In this document: positions 8,391-17,700 of the stretch, piece by piece
Layout of the letters: each line of letters starts with the position of its first letter
Numbering within the stretch: the stretch's first letter is position 1
Source of the DNA: Planctomycetota bacterium
GTDB taxonomy: Bacteria > Planctomycetota > UBA1135 > UBA2386
Direction: 5' to 3'
DNA length: 32,650 nucleotides
Assembly: GCA_020848735.1 (NCBI GenBank)
Contig: JADLHO010000020.1
Location: 1 to 32,650 of the forward strand
The notes under the pieces: model-generated
Seen by the model: the letters and a program-made list of their open reading frames with translations, nothing else
Told to the model about the DNA's origin: nothing
The model's database searches: none
Program-made: the position numbers and the translations under genes

Positions 8391-8416
8391 CCGGGCGCCC
8401 GCGACGGCCCGCGGTC

Positions 8417-11230
8417 TCAGTCCTCGACGAGCGCGCCGAACACGGTCGCGAGCCAACGCTGGTCCGCCTCGTCGAGCTCGTCCCGGAAGCCGCCGACCTG
8501 CCCGCGCCGCACCTTCGGCGCGGCGTTGCGCGTGCGGAGCCAGGGTTCGGCGAACTCACCCGACTGCTCGAGCTCCTTCATGTTGGAGAAACGCGCGGCC
8601 GTGGCCGCCGCCGCGATCTCGGCCTCGCCGCGGACGATCCCGAACGCGTCGAGCACGGTGCGCAGCACGCCGGCGAAGTCGCGGTGGGCGTCCTCGTAGC
8701 GCACGCGGACCGCGAGGCCGGCGTCGACCGCGCCGCGCCACATGCGCTGGAAGCCCGCCAGGTTCTCCGCGCCGAAGTACGGGTCGCGGATGAACTCGGC
8801 GATGGTCCCCTCGAACGCGAAGAAGTCGCGGAAGCGGCCCGTGACCTGGTGGAAGAGGCTGACGATCGTGTCGCGCGGGTCGCGCGACATGTAGACGACG
8901 CGGTCGGCGCGGTGGCACTTGTCCCAGCGCGCGCTCGCGTCGAAGTCCAGCGCGGGGCGGGTGCCGTCGTTGTACTCGAAGCCGTCGTGCTCGAAGATCA
9001 CCGCGTCGGCGACGCCGAGCTGCGTGAGCGCGAAGCGCATCCACGTGCGGCCCGACTTGGGGAACGACACGAAGCGCAGCTCGCGCGGCAGCGCGACGGG
9101 GTCCGTCCGGCGGTAGATGCGGAGCTGACCCTGCGCGGCGTTCGCGGGCGCCACGGTCTGCTCGAGCACGAAGCCCTGGCCGCGCAGGAGCTCGTCGAGC
9201 TTCTCGCTCGCGAAGAGCGCCGTCTGCGTGCGCAGCGCGAACGTGTGGCGGCAGCGCGCGAGCGCGCCGAGCAGCACCGCGCGTCGCTCGCGCGGCGGCA
9301 GGTGGTGGTGCAGGCCGAGGTGGAGCACGACGTCGTAGCCGCTCCTGAGAGTCGCGGCGTGGCGGGTGGCGAAGTCCTGCCAGGGCGCGACGCTGCCCGG
9401 CAGGAAGAGCGCGCGCGGCTCGGGCGCGATGCGGCGACACGTCGCGATGCGCGTCGCGTCGAGTTCGAAGCCATGCACCGCCTCCGCACCGTGGTCGAGG
9501 CAGGCGCGCGCGACGATGCCCTCCGCGCAGCCGAGGTCGAGCACGCTCTGGCCGCGGAGCCCCGCGAGCAGCCCCTCGAGACCCTGCAGGCGCTCGGCCT
9601 CCGGCCACTTGCCGTACATCCCGCGCGCCGGATCGAGCGTGTAGTGCGAGCAGCCGTCGTCGACCGCGAACTCGCGCAGGCGCTCCGCATAGCTCGACCA
9701 GTCGAACCGCGCGACGTGCGCGCGGGCCCGCCCGGCTATCGCGCGCGCCTCGTCGGGTGCGCCCGCGAGCCGCTGCACGGCGGCGACGAACGGCGCCGCG
9801 CCCGCGTCGAGCGCGTCGTCCTCGATCACGTGCGCGGTCTCCCCGGCGAGGGCGAGCGCCTGCGTGCCCTTGCGGCTGCACACGACGGGCACGCCGGCCG
9901 CCATCGCCTCGGCGACGACGTTGGCCCAGCCCGCGAAGCGCTCCGCGTGCACGACGGCGTCGAGGCCCGCGTAGAAGCCCGGCAACGCGGCCTCGTCGAG
10001 CCGTCCCACGTGCTCGACGCGCTCCGCGTCGAATCCGGGCTCGGCGCCGAAGAGGCGCAGGCGCCAGCCGGCGGGCATGGCGCTCGCGAACTCGCGCCAG
10101 AACGCGCGCAGCGCGGGCTTGCAGAGGCCGCCGATGACGTAGCCCTCGTGGGCGATCGGCGACACGGCGAACCGCGTGGCGTCGACGGCGCCCTCGAGCA
10201 CGAGGAAGCGATCGCCCGCGAAGTCGGTGAAGGAACCGGGCGCCCAGTCGCGGCAGTTGAAGACCACCGCGTGCGGCGCGAAGGCCTCGTTCACGGCGAG
10301 GAAGCCCGCGCGCAGGCTCCGGTCGTTCAGCACGTGCTGGATGCGCTGGCCGAAGCGAGGCTCGCGGAAGCGTGCGAGGTCCCGGATCGTGGCCGCGGGG
10401 AAGCCCTGGCCGGGGACCATCGTCGCGTCGAAGCGCTGCGCGAACGCCTCGTCCGCGCGGAGCACCGGGAACTGCGTGGCGAAGCCGCGCCGTGTCGCGT
10501 CGCCCAGAGGGAGATAGGCGAGCGAATCGCCGCGCCGCGCGAGTTCGCGGCCGACGCGCTCGAAGCGCAGCAGTCCGCCGGCGGCGTGGAGTTCGTCGCA
10601 GACGACGAGCACCCGCCGCGTCGCCCGCGGCGACGGCCGCAGCGCTTCGAGTTTCTGCAGCAGGACCAGCCCGCCCGCGCGCGCGAGCACGCGCAGGCGT
10701 CGCGAGGGCACGAGCGTGCCGAGCTCGCCTTCGTCGATCGCCAGGATGCCGCCGGCGACGACGTGCGGGTACCAGGACTCGAAGTCCGCGCGCGCGGTCG
10801 CGGCGTCGAGCCGGAGCAGCCCGATCGGTTCGTGCCAGCTCGCGGCGAGGCCCGCCGCGGGCAGGTCGATCACGCGGAGCTGCTCGGCGCAGCGCGTCGC
10901 GACCGCGGTCCGCAGGAGCGCGTCGCGTTCGCCCGGACGGTCCTCCGCGCCGATCGCATGGAGCGGCAGGTCCCTGCCCCGCAGCGCCTGGGCCATCGCC
11001 TGCACCGCCCGGCTCGCGCCGGCGCCGATCGCGACCCCGGCCCCGCGCGCGACCTGCGCCATGGCCGCGCCGAGGGCCCGACTCGCGTCGTCGTCGTGCG
11101 CGCTCGTCGACGCACGCCCCCGGCTCCCCGCCGCGCCCAACCCGAGCGGCAGGAGCACGCGCCGCCAGAGCTGCCGCGACACGGACTTCGAACTCGACTG
11201 CGGGGTGCGACTCACGAGCGTGTCTGCCAT
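8417..11230 (-). CDS. Multidomain glycosyltransferase-methyltransferase-sulfotransferase fusion
   Basis: This is a 937-residue cytoplasmic protein without signal peptide or membrane segment. Four parts are visible. Residues about 50-195 resemble a degenerate class I methyltransferase of the TylF/Methyltransf_24 type (ADFESWYPHVVAGGILAIDE) lacking a clear SAM loop. Residues about 205-515 form a GT-B glycosyltransferase (GT4-like), with the nucleotide-sugar motif ERFAGWANVVAEAMAAGVPVV near 430-450. Residues about 555-700 are a SAM-dependent methyltransferase with VLDLGCAEGIVA at 563-574. Residues 717-937 are a sulfotransferase, with the PAPS 5' loop FPKSGRTW at 723-730, the 3'-phosphate motif SRDPRDTIVSLFHQ at 782-795 and a final RRGQVGGFRDEL at 908-919. 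It likely decorates a surface glycan or glycolipid with sugar, methyl and sulfate groups, but the substrate is unknown. The ATG at 11230 was chosen because upstream sequence is low-complexity; no good ribosome site is seen. Confidence 0.85.
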   Translation of the reverse strand: MADTLVSRTPQSSSKSVSRQLWRRVLLPLGLGAAGSRGRASTSAHDDDASRALGAAMAQVARGAGVAIGAGASRAVQAMAQALRGRDLPLHAIGAEDRPGERDALLRTAVATRCAEQLRVIDLPAAGLAASWHEPIGLLRLDAATARADFESWYPHVVAGGILAIDEGELGTLVPSRRLRVLARAGGLVLLQKLEALRPSPRATRRVLVVCDELHAAGGLLRFERVGRELARRGDSLAYLPLGDATRRGFATQFPVLRADEAFAQRFDATMVPGQGFPAATIRDLARFREPRFGQRIQHVLNDRSLRAGFLAVNEAFAPHAVVFNCRDWAPGSFTDFAGDRFLVLEGAVDATRFAVSPIAHEGYVIGGLCKPALRAFWREFASAMPAGWRLRLFGAEPGFDAERVEHVGRLDEAALPGFYAGLDAVVHAERFAGWANVVAEAMAAGVPVVCSRKGTQALALAGETAHVIEDDALDAGAAPFVAAVQRLAGAPDEARAIAGRARAHVARFDWSSYAERLREFAVDDGCSHYTLDPARGMYGKWPEAERLQGLEGLLAGLRGQSVLDLGCAEGIVARACLDHGAEAVHGFELDATRIATCRRIAPEPRALFLPGSVAPWQDFATRHAATLRSGYDVVLHLGLHHHLPPRERRAVLLGALARCRHTFALRTQTALFASEKLDELLRGQGFVLEQTVAPANAAQGQLRIYRRTDPVALPRELRFVSFPKSGRTWMRFALTQLGVADAVIFEHDGFEYNDGTRPALDFDASARWDKCHRADRVVYMSRDPRDTIVSLFHQVTGRFRDFFAFEGTIAEFIRDPYFGAENLAGFQRMWRGAVDAGLAVRVRYEDAHRDFAGVLRTVLDAFGIVRGEAEIAAAATAARFSNMKELEQSGEFAEPWLRTRNAAPKVRRGQVGGFRDELDEADQRWLATVFGALVED

Positions 11231-11469
11231 GCGGGAGCGTTCGACGGCGACGGGACTTCCGCGGCGTCGGGGCGACGGGTCCGCGGTCTCGGTCTCATCG
11301 GCAGACAGTGACGGGTTCTTGAGCAGTGGGGGGGCGCGGCGTGCCCCCCGGGGTCGAGCCCGGGCCGGAGCGGTCGCGGCATCCGGTTCGGCGATTCCTC
11401 CTCCGCTCGGCGAGGGGCGCCTCGGTCCTGCTCCTGCAAACCGCAACCGAACGACACGAGGTCCCGACC

Positions 11470-12258
11470 ATGTTCCGAGCTGCCCTGTTCACCGCTCTCT
11501 TCACCGCCGCTCTCGCCGCCCAGTGCCGGCCGACGATCCGTCAGACCACGACCTTCAACGACGGCGTGTTCTGCGCGACCTTCACCTACTGCTACGAGGT
11601 CTGCAATCCGGTCCCGTGTGTGCTCCCCATCCGCAAGGTGTGCGTGAAGTTCAACCTCGGCACGGACCTGCTGGATGCGGGCTCGATCCAGTCCCCGCCG
11701 GGTTGGAGCGGCGCCGTCGATCCTGCGACGAACGAGGTCTGCTGGTTCGCGGACCTCAACGCGGGCTCCGTGCACTCCAACGAGTGCAGGAGCTTCTGCG
11801 TCACGACGGTCTGCAACCCGCGCGGCGTCGAGGGCATCCAGACGGCGGACTTCTCCGCAGATCGTGGGCTGTCGATCGCGCGGGGCGTGCGCACCTCGTT
11901 CGCGCTCGCCGCGACGCACCGCAACTTCCTCGCCGGTGAGATGCAGGCCGGCATCGGGCAGGTCCATCAGCTCCAGGCGGCGAGTGCCCTCGAGCCGTTC
12001 GGCCAGAACCTGGTCCTCGCGAGCCCCTTCGCCCTGCCCTTCGCCTGGCACATCCAAGACCTGGGTCTCCTGCGACTCGACCCGGTCCTCATCCTGGTCG
12101 TGGGCGTGGTCCCCCTCGATGCGAACGGCGTCGGCGTGATGCGGCTGCCGATTCCGCACGATCCCGGCCTCCTCGGTGGACGGCTGCAGTTCCAGAGCCT
12201 CGCGCTGTCGCCGACGACGCCGCGCCTCAGCAACCTCACGTCCCTGAGCATCCACTGA
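11470..12258 (+). CDS. Exported Cys-rich protein of unknown function
   Basis: This is a 262-residue protein with a short signal peptide (MFRAALFTALFTAALAAQ, cleavage probably at AALAA/Q). The start is supported by GAGG 8 bases upstream of the ATG. The first 120 residues hold many cysteines in paired spacing (FCATFTYCYEVCNPVPC, ECRSFCVTTVC), suggesting disulfides outside the cytoplasm. The C-terminal 70 residues (LGLLRLDPVLILVVGVVPLDANG, then IPHDPGLLGGRLQFQSLAL) resemble a module I recall from the ends of many exported planctomycete proteins; that is memory, not a search result. It is divergent from the fusion gene on the left and convergent with tgt on the right. The function is unknown; a surface or extracellular role is likely. 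Confidence 0.78.
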   Translation: MFRAALFTALFTAALAAQCRPTIRQTTTFNDGVFCATFTYCYEVCNPVPCVLPIRKVCVKFNLGTDLLDAGSIQSPPGWSGAVDPATNEVCWFADLNAGSVHSNECRSFCVTTVCNPRGVEGIQTADFSADRGLSIARGVRTSFALAATHRNFLAGEMQAGIGQVHQLQAASALEPFGQNLVLASPFALPFAWHIQDLGLLRLDPVLILVVGVVPLDANGVGVMRLPIPHDPGLLGGRLQFQSLALSPTTPRLSNLTSLSIH

Positions 12259-12294
12259 GTCGGCTCCTGCGCGCGTCGCGGCTCGGGCCGACTC
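12257..12294. terminator. Inverted repeat between convergent genes
   Basis: A perfect 8-bp inverted repeat, GAGTCGGC at 12257-12264 and GCCGACTC at 12287-12294, brackets a GC-rich 22-base loop that can pair further (CGCG/CGCG). It fills the 40-base gap between the end of the Cys-rich protein and the end of tgt. It is a likely bidirectional terminator, although no T-run is present. Confidence 0.5.
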
Positions 12295-12298
12295 GCGC

Positions 12299-13381
12299 TC
12301 ACCCGACGCCCACCGACTCGCGGATCCCGCACATCAGATCCTGGAAGTAATGGATGTTGTGGATGCTCAGGAGGATGCCCGCGAGCATCTCGCCGCTCGC
12401 GCAGAGGTGGCGGAGGTAGGCGCGTGAGAAGTGGCGGCAGGTGTGGCAGGCGCAGGCCGCATCGAGCGGGCGGTCGTCCTCGGCGAAGCGCGCGTTGCGG
12501 AGCTTGAGCTCGCCCTCGCGTGTGAAGGCCTCGTGGTTGCGGCCGTGGCGGGTCGGCGTCACGCAGTCGAAGAGGTCGACGCCGCGGCGCGTCGCGAGCG
12601 CGAAATCCTCGGGCGTGCCGACGCCCATGAGATAGCGCAGGCGCTCGCGCGGGAGCCGCGTGACGGCGGCCTCGAGGGCGATCGCCATGCGGTCCTTCGT
12701 CTCGCCGACGGAGAGGCCGCCGATCGCGTAGCCGTCGAAGTCCAGCGCGACCATCGCGTCGGCGCTCGCCGCGCGGAGTTCGGGGTCGGTGCCGCCCTGC
12801 ACGATGCCGAAGAGCGCCTGGCCGCGTGCCGCGCCGCCCCAGCGATCGTGCAGCGCGCGCGCGCGGCGCGCCCACGCGAGCGTGCGCTCGTGCGCGCGCA
12901 GCGTGTGTTCGCGGCTCGCGTCGCCGGGCGCGCATTCGTCGAGGATCATCGCGAGGTCGGGGCCGAGATCGCGTTGCACCTCGAGCGCGCGCTCGGGGGT
13001 GAGGCGCTGCGCGCTGCCGTCGATGATCGACTTGAAGCTCACGCCGTCGTCGTCGATGCGGCTCAGGTGCGCGAGCGAGAAGACCTGGTAGCCGCCCGAG
13101 TCGGTGAGGATCGGGCCGTCCCAGGCCATGAAGCGGTGCAGGCCGCCGCGGCGCGCGATGAGCTCCGCGCCGGGACGCAGGAAGAGGTGGTAGGCGTTCG
13201 CGAGGATCAGCTCGCTGCCGGTCTCGCGCACCTGCTGCGGCGTGAGACCCTTGAGCGAGGCGCGCGTGCCGACGGGCGCGAAGCAGGGGGTCTCGAAGCT
13301 GCCGTGCGGCGTGTGGTAGCGGCCGCGTCGCACGCCGTCGCGCTCGCCGAGCAGCTCGAAGCGAAAGGGGCTCGTGCTCAA
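12299..13381 (-). CDS. tgt: tRNA-guanine(34) transglycosylase
   Basis: This is a 360-residue enzyme that swaps guanine 34 for the queuosine precursor preQ1 in GUN-anticodon tRNAs. The substrate-binding Asp is D94 in LTDSGGYQVFSL and the catalytic nucleophile is D272 in DLFDCVTPTRHGRN, with the 178-residue spacing known for the family. GIVQGG and the LMGVGTPED loop are present. The zinc site is CACHTC, then the RAYLRHL helix and a His in SIHNIHYF. I place the start at TTG 13381, which overlaps the ruvB stop as TTGA. It gives MSTSPFRFELL, a normal family N-terminus, and there is no ATG or GTG nearby. The coding frame is open much further upstream, but that part is the antisense shadow of ruvB. 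Translational coupling to ruvB is likely. Confidence 0.93.
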   Translation of the reverse strand: MSTSPFRFELLGERDGVRRGRYHTPHGSFETPCFAPVGTRASLKGLTPQQVRETGSELILANAYHLFLRPGAELIARRGGLHRFMAWDGPILTDSGGYQVFSLAHLSRIDDDGVSFKSIIDGSAQRLTPERALEVQRDLGPDLAMILDECAPGDASREHTLRAHERTLAWARRARALHDRWGGAARGQALFGIVQGGTDPELRAASADAMVALDFDGYAIGGLSVGETKDRMAIALEAAVTRLPRERLRYLMGVGTPEDFALATRRGVDLFDCVTPTRHGRNHEAFTREGELKLRNARFAEDDRPLDAACACHTCRHFSRAYLRHLCASGEMLAGILLSIHNIHYFQDLMCGIRESVGVG

Positions 13382-14406
13382 GAGCCGGCGCCGAAGGGGA
13401 GCTGGCCGGTCGCGCGCCGCGGTCGGCCGTTCTGGTCCAGGCCGAGGTGCTCGAAGGCGCGCGCGGTGGCGACGCGACCCTGCGGCGTGCGGGCGATGAG
13501 GCCGATGCGCAGCAGGTGCGGTTCGAACACGTCCTCGATGGTGTCCTCGGCCTCTTCGATCATCGCGGCGAGGGTCTTGATGCCGGTGGGGGCGGCGCGC
13601 TCGATGAGCGCGCGCAGCAGCTTGCGGTCCATGTCCTCGAGGCCGAGTTCGTCGATGCCCAGGCGCGTGAGGCCCGCGCGCGTCGTCGCGAGGTCGATCG
13701 CGTTGGCCGCGGCGAGCTGCGCGACGTCGCGCATGCGGCGCAGGAGGCGGAGCGCGATGCGGGGCACCCCGCGGCTGCGGCGCGCCAGCTCGGCCGCGGC
13801 GAGCGTCTCGATCGGCATGCCGAGGCGCTTCGCTGCTGCGCGCAGGATGACCTCGAGGTCCTTGTCGGGATAGGGCTCGAGGCGTTCGACGAGACCGAAG
13901 CGCGAGCGGAAGGCGCCGGTGAGCATCCCCTCCCGCGTGGTCGCGCCGACGAGCGTGAAGGCCTCGAGCGCGATGCGCACGCTGCGCCCGGAGGGGCCGG
14001 GATCGAGGACCACGTCGATCGCCTGGTCCTCCATCGCCGAGTAGAGGTACTCCTCGACGACCCTCGGGAGGCGGTGGATCTCGTCGACGAAGAGGACGTC
14101 GCCGCGTTGCAGACGCGAGAGCGTGCCGACGAGGTCGCGGGGTGCGACGAGGGCCGGGCCGGAGGTGACCACGATGTCGGCACCCATCCCGGCGGCGATC
14201 AGGTGGGAGAGGGTCGTCTTGCCGAGGCCGGGGGGGCCCGAGAAGAGCACGTGGTCGAGCGGCTCGCGGCGCTGGCGGGCCGCGGCGATCGCGATCCCGA
14301 GGTTCTCGCGGATGCGATCCTGTCCGACGAACTCGTCGAAGGACGTCGGCCGCAGGGCGCGGTCGAAGTCGCGGTCGTCGTCCTGGCTGGCCCCGAGCGC
14401 GGTCAT
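13378..14406 (-). CDS. ruvB: Holliday junction branch migration helicase RuvB
   Basis: This is a 342-residue AAA+ motor that with RuvA drives branch migration at Holliday junctions during recombinational repair. Walker A is GPPGLGKTT at 57-65 and Walker B is VDEIH at 107-111. The GATTREGMLTGAFRSRFG segment (about 155-172) holds sensor 1 and the arginine-finger region, and SRGVPRIALRLLRRMRD is the sensor 2 region. A C-terminal winged helix follows, with RTPQGRVATARAFEHLG. Length and order match the family. No ruvA or ruvC adjoins it; tgt follows with a four-base TTGA overlap. The ATG at 14406 gives the usual short acidic N-terminus ending RPTSFDEFVGQ. Confidence 0.96.
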   Translation of the reverse strand: MTALGASQDDDRDFDRALRPTSFDEFVGQDRIRENLGIAIAAARQRREPLDHVLFSGPPGLGKTTLSHLIAAGMGADIVVTSGPALVAPRDLVGTLSRLQRGDVLFVDEIHRLPRVVEEYLYSAMEDQAIDVVLDPGPSGRSVRIALEAFTLVGATTREGMLTGAFRSRFGLVERLEPYPDKDLEVILRAAAKRLGMPIETLAAAELARRSRGVPRIALRLLRRMRDVAQLAAANAIDLATTRAGLTRLGIDELGLEDMDRKLLRALIERAAPTGIKTLAAMIEEAEDTIEDVFEPHLLRIGLIARTPQGRVATARAFEHLGLDQNGRPRRATGQLPFGAGS

Positions 14407-14478
14407 CGGCGGGGGAGCTTAGCCCGCGGCCGCCCCGCGTCACGGCATCGCTGGCGCTGTGCGGAACTGCACGTCGAA

Positions 14479-14538
14479 CCATCCACGAGCCGCTCGGGCC
14501 TCGCGCCCGCGGCTCGCACCGGCGCTCGCGGTGGATGG
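14479..14538. repeat. Nested inverted repeats, possible structured RNA or operator
   Basis: The outer arms CCATCCAC (14479-14486) and GTGGATGG (14531-14538) are perfect complements. Inside them, GAGCCGC (14487-14493) pairs with GCGGCTC (14509-14515), and within that GGGC pairs with GCCC around a five-base loop. A second hairpin, CACCG/CGGTG (14517-14521 and 14529-14533), could form in competition with the outer stem. It lies about 70 bases upstream of ruvB. GC-rich DNA gives such repeats by chance, so the role is open. Confidence 0.45.
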
Positions 14539-14647
14539 CGCGGCAAGATTCCCCGCGCGTGCAAGGCGCCATGCAGGCGCGGCTTGCGGCGATCGCGCGC
14601 GACCGGAAGGCGCGGCGGCGAGCCGTGCCGCCGTGGCGGCCCGGTTC

Positions 14648-14675
14648 TTGTTTGAAGGGGCGGCCACGCTAACCT
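14648..14675 (+). promoter_or_regulatory. Possible sigma-70-like promoter for the large lipoprotein gene
   Basis: TTGTTT (14648-14653) and TAACCT (14670-14675) are separated by 16 bases in a locally AT-richer patch, about 78 bases before the ATG. Each box matches only three of six consensus positions, so this is a weak suggestion. Confidence 0.2.
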
Positions 14676-14752
14676 CCTCGCCACCCGCGTTCCTTCCCCG
14701 GCGCTTGCACCCGCGCTCGGGGTTGCGCTCTGCGCATCGACGAGACCCCCAC

Positions 14753-17700
14753 ATGCTGCAAGTGAACAGGTTCGTCTCCAGCGTCGCGGTCCCTCTGGGG
14801 CTGGTCGGCGCGACGCTGCTCGGTCTGACCGCCTGCAAGGGCGGATCCAAGGGTGATCCGGACAACCGCGGCGACTTCAAGGTCACGCTCGTCTCGACCG
14901 GTCAGGGTCAGATCTATCCGTACCGCATCCGGGCGCTCGACAGCCAGGGCAGTCCGACCAACCAGATCGTCAACATCGAGTCGCTCAGCGTGCTCGCCGC
15001 GAACACCAACTCGGTGAACGGCGTGCTGCCGGTCGCGACCTTCCCCGACTCCGCGGTGCTGCCCGACGGCCGGGCCGGCAACCAGTACCTGCACCTGCGT
15101 TTCAGCCACAAGCTGGAGATCGAGTCGATCCTCAGCCGCGCGCTGTCGAACGCCTCGACGAACTCGGGACTCACCACGGCGATCTCCGTGCTGAGCTACG
15201 AGCCGAACACGGAGCAGTCGCTGACCCTGCGCGGTCGCGGCTTCGTCGGCGGCTACACCTTCGTGAACCGCGGCGGCGTGCTGGAGCTCGTCCAGGCAGT
15301 GCGCGAGAACGGCGGTGCCATCGAGGTCCTCGATCCGGTCGGCGCGGGCTTCCCGCGCGGCTTCTCGAACGACCTCGAGCTCGTGCTGCCGCACTCCTTC
15401 GTCTTCGTCGCGGACAGCGACGGTGACCTCGACACCTTCGAGACCTTCGACCCCTTCAACGAGGGGCGCCTCATCCGCCTGCGGGTGACGAACGCGGTGC
15501 GCGACTCCGAGGGCGACTTCCTCGAGCAGGAGCTCTGCACGGCGACCTCGGTCGGCGACGACACGAATCCGCCGCAGGTCCTCGGCTACTCGCGGCTCCC
15601 GCAGATCGTCCCCGGCAACGGCGCCACGGGCGTCGACCCGACGACCTCGATCCGCGTCGCGTTCAACAAGCCGGTGCAGCCGGCGGACGTCGGCACCTAC
15701 TTCAACGCGGCGAATCCGACGCCGCAGCCGGGCGGTCTCGCGCTGAACGTGACCATCGGTTCGCGGAGCTTCTCGGTCCAGTACTACGCCGACCCGGTGA
15801 GCTTCGCGAACTTCTGCGAGTTCGACATCCGGCCGGCCTACAACCTGCCGGGCAGCACGAACGTGGAGGTCGCGGTCACCGCGAGCAGCATCCACGCGCT
15901 CTTCGGGCCGCAGCTCGGTCAGAACATCGCGACGAACTTCACCACGGGTGAGGGGCCGGGGATCGTCAATGCGCCGGTCGCCCCGGACGCGCTCTACGTC
16001 GGCATCGGCGGCTCCGAGCCGGGCGTGGCGTGCATCGACCTCAACGGCTTCGGCAAGGGCACGAACGGTCTCGACCCGGATCCGATCACGGGGATCCCGC
16101 GGCGCAGCGCGCAGGAGACCAACCTCCCGCGCAATCCGAACCTCGGTCAGCCGGGCGTCGTGCCGCCGCTCTCGGTCGGCACGGGCACCCTCGATGCCGG
16201 CTCCGACGGCCCGCTCAGCCTCGTGACGGACACGCGCGGCAACATCCGCCTGCTGCGTGCGCCGATCGTCGGTCAGGTCACCGATGTGCACATCGGCCCG
16301 CCGCTCGACATCGTCTACAACAACTCGAACATCAACGTGAACGCGGGCGGCCAGAACCAGGTCAACCCGGTCACGCAGGCGGGGGCGACCGGCAACACGA
16401 TCTCCGTGTCGCCGCACCCGAACCCTCCGCCGCTGGTGTTCCCGCCGCCGAACCTCTCGCGCCAGATCTTCGGCGAGGAGCCGACGGTGACGACCTCCGG
16501 TCAGCCGCCGCGGCCGGTGGTGATCACGACCGTGCCGCCCTGCATCACCTCGCCGGTGAACCTGCTGGTCTCGGGCACGATCCGCGACTACCCCGCGCAC
16601 TTCGCGGAGGGCGTCTACTACGGCCCGCAGCCGGCCCCGGCCGCTCCGCCGCCGCCGCCCCGCAACTGCCCCTTCACCTCGCGGCAGCAGATCGGGCACT
16701 TCCTCTATGTGCTCGATCGCGAGAACCGTCAGGTGCTCGTCCTCAACAGCAACCGCTTCACGGTGCTGCAGACGATCCGTCTGAGCGATCCGGTGGCGAT
16801 GACCATGTCGCCGAGTCTCGGCGTGCTGGCGGTGGCGAACTTCTCGTCCTCGTCGGTCTCGTTCATCAACATCGATCCGCGCAGCGCGCGCTTCAACACG
16901 GTCACCTCCGAGGCGCGCGTGCCGGATGGCCCGACGAAGATCGCGTGGCAGCCGGACGGCGAGTCGGTCATCGTCATCAGCCAGGGCTCGAACTCGCTGA
17001 CGGTGATCGGCGGTGCGGACTTCAAGGTGAAGAACACCGTCACGGGCAGCCTCAACTCGCCGATCGACATCGCGGTCACCTGCCGCCAGGTCACGACCGG
17101 CAATCTCTCGGGCGTCTACTACGCCTACGTGCTGAACGAGACCGGCAGCATCGCGGTCTACGAGTCCGGTCCCTCGGGCGTCAACGGCATCGGCTTCGAC
17201 GACATGATCGGCAACGCCGATCCGGTCTTCCGCCGCGCCACGCGCGTCAAGCTGGACTACTTCTCCGCGCAGACGGGTGTCTACGTCGCGCACGTCGATG
17301 ACGCCGGCGTCGGTGTCGTGTCGCGCATGGAGCTCACCGCATCCCCGCGCGGACCGCTGCCGACCCAGCAGAACAACGGCGGCTTCATCCTGCCGCCGAC
17401 CTTCCGCCAGAAGGTCTGGACGATCACGCAGCGCTTCGGCGGTTCGGATCCGACGGTCCCGGGCAACCAGCGTCTGACCGGCAACTCGCCGATCGACGTC
17501 TCGACCGACGAGATCTTCAACTCGGGTGCGCTGCCGAACCAGACGACGAACTTCTCCGGCACGCTCGGCCAGTCCTTCCTCGGCCACTCGTCGAAGGGCG
17601 CGCTCGTCATCACGCCGAACGGCACCGCAGCGCTGCCCTTCCAGCCGCGCTACCTCTTCGTCGCCCTCGGCGACGTGGCGGCGGTCGACGTCTTCGACCT

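Larger units (their letters stand above)
14407..14752. other. Divergent intergenic region between ruvB and the lipoprotein gene
   Basis: This 346-base stretch has no convincing gene. It holds a nested set of inverted repeats (14479-14538, listed separately), a possible weak promoter for the plus-strand gene, and otherwise GC-rich sequence. I found no tRNA-like cloverleaf or T-loop. Both flanking transcripts must start here. Confidence 0.55.

Noticed and set aside
8344..8416. A TnaC-like leader peptide before tryptophanase
   Set aside because: Only 73 bases separate the genes, mostly a GC hairpin; no short frame with a suitable Trp codon is seen.
3055..8793. A very long open frame on the plus strand opposite the propeller, selenoprotein and tryptophanase genes
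   Set aside because: Its translation is Arg/Ala/Val-rich and has no domain, while the minus strand carries clear gene families throughout. It is an antisense artefact of high GC content.
8186..11311. Open plus-strand frame opposite the transferase fusion gene
   Set aside because: Composition is Arg/Ala/Glu-rich without motifs, and the minus frame carries three recognisable enzyme domains.
12299..14572. Possible fusion of tgt with a long N-terminal extension
   Set aside because: The upstream part of that frame is a shifted reading of ruvB, Arg/Pro-rich and without motifs. The TTG overlapping the ruvB stop gives a normal Tgt.
14407..14752. A tRNA or other known RNA gene in the ruvB-lipoprotein gap
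   Set aside because: No T-loop, acceptor stem or anticodon arm could be built; only GC-rich inverted repeats are present.
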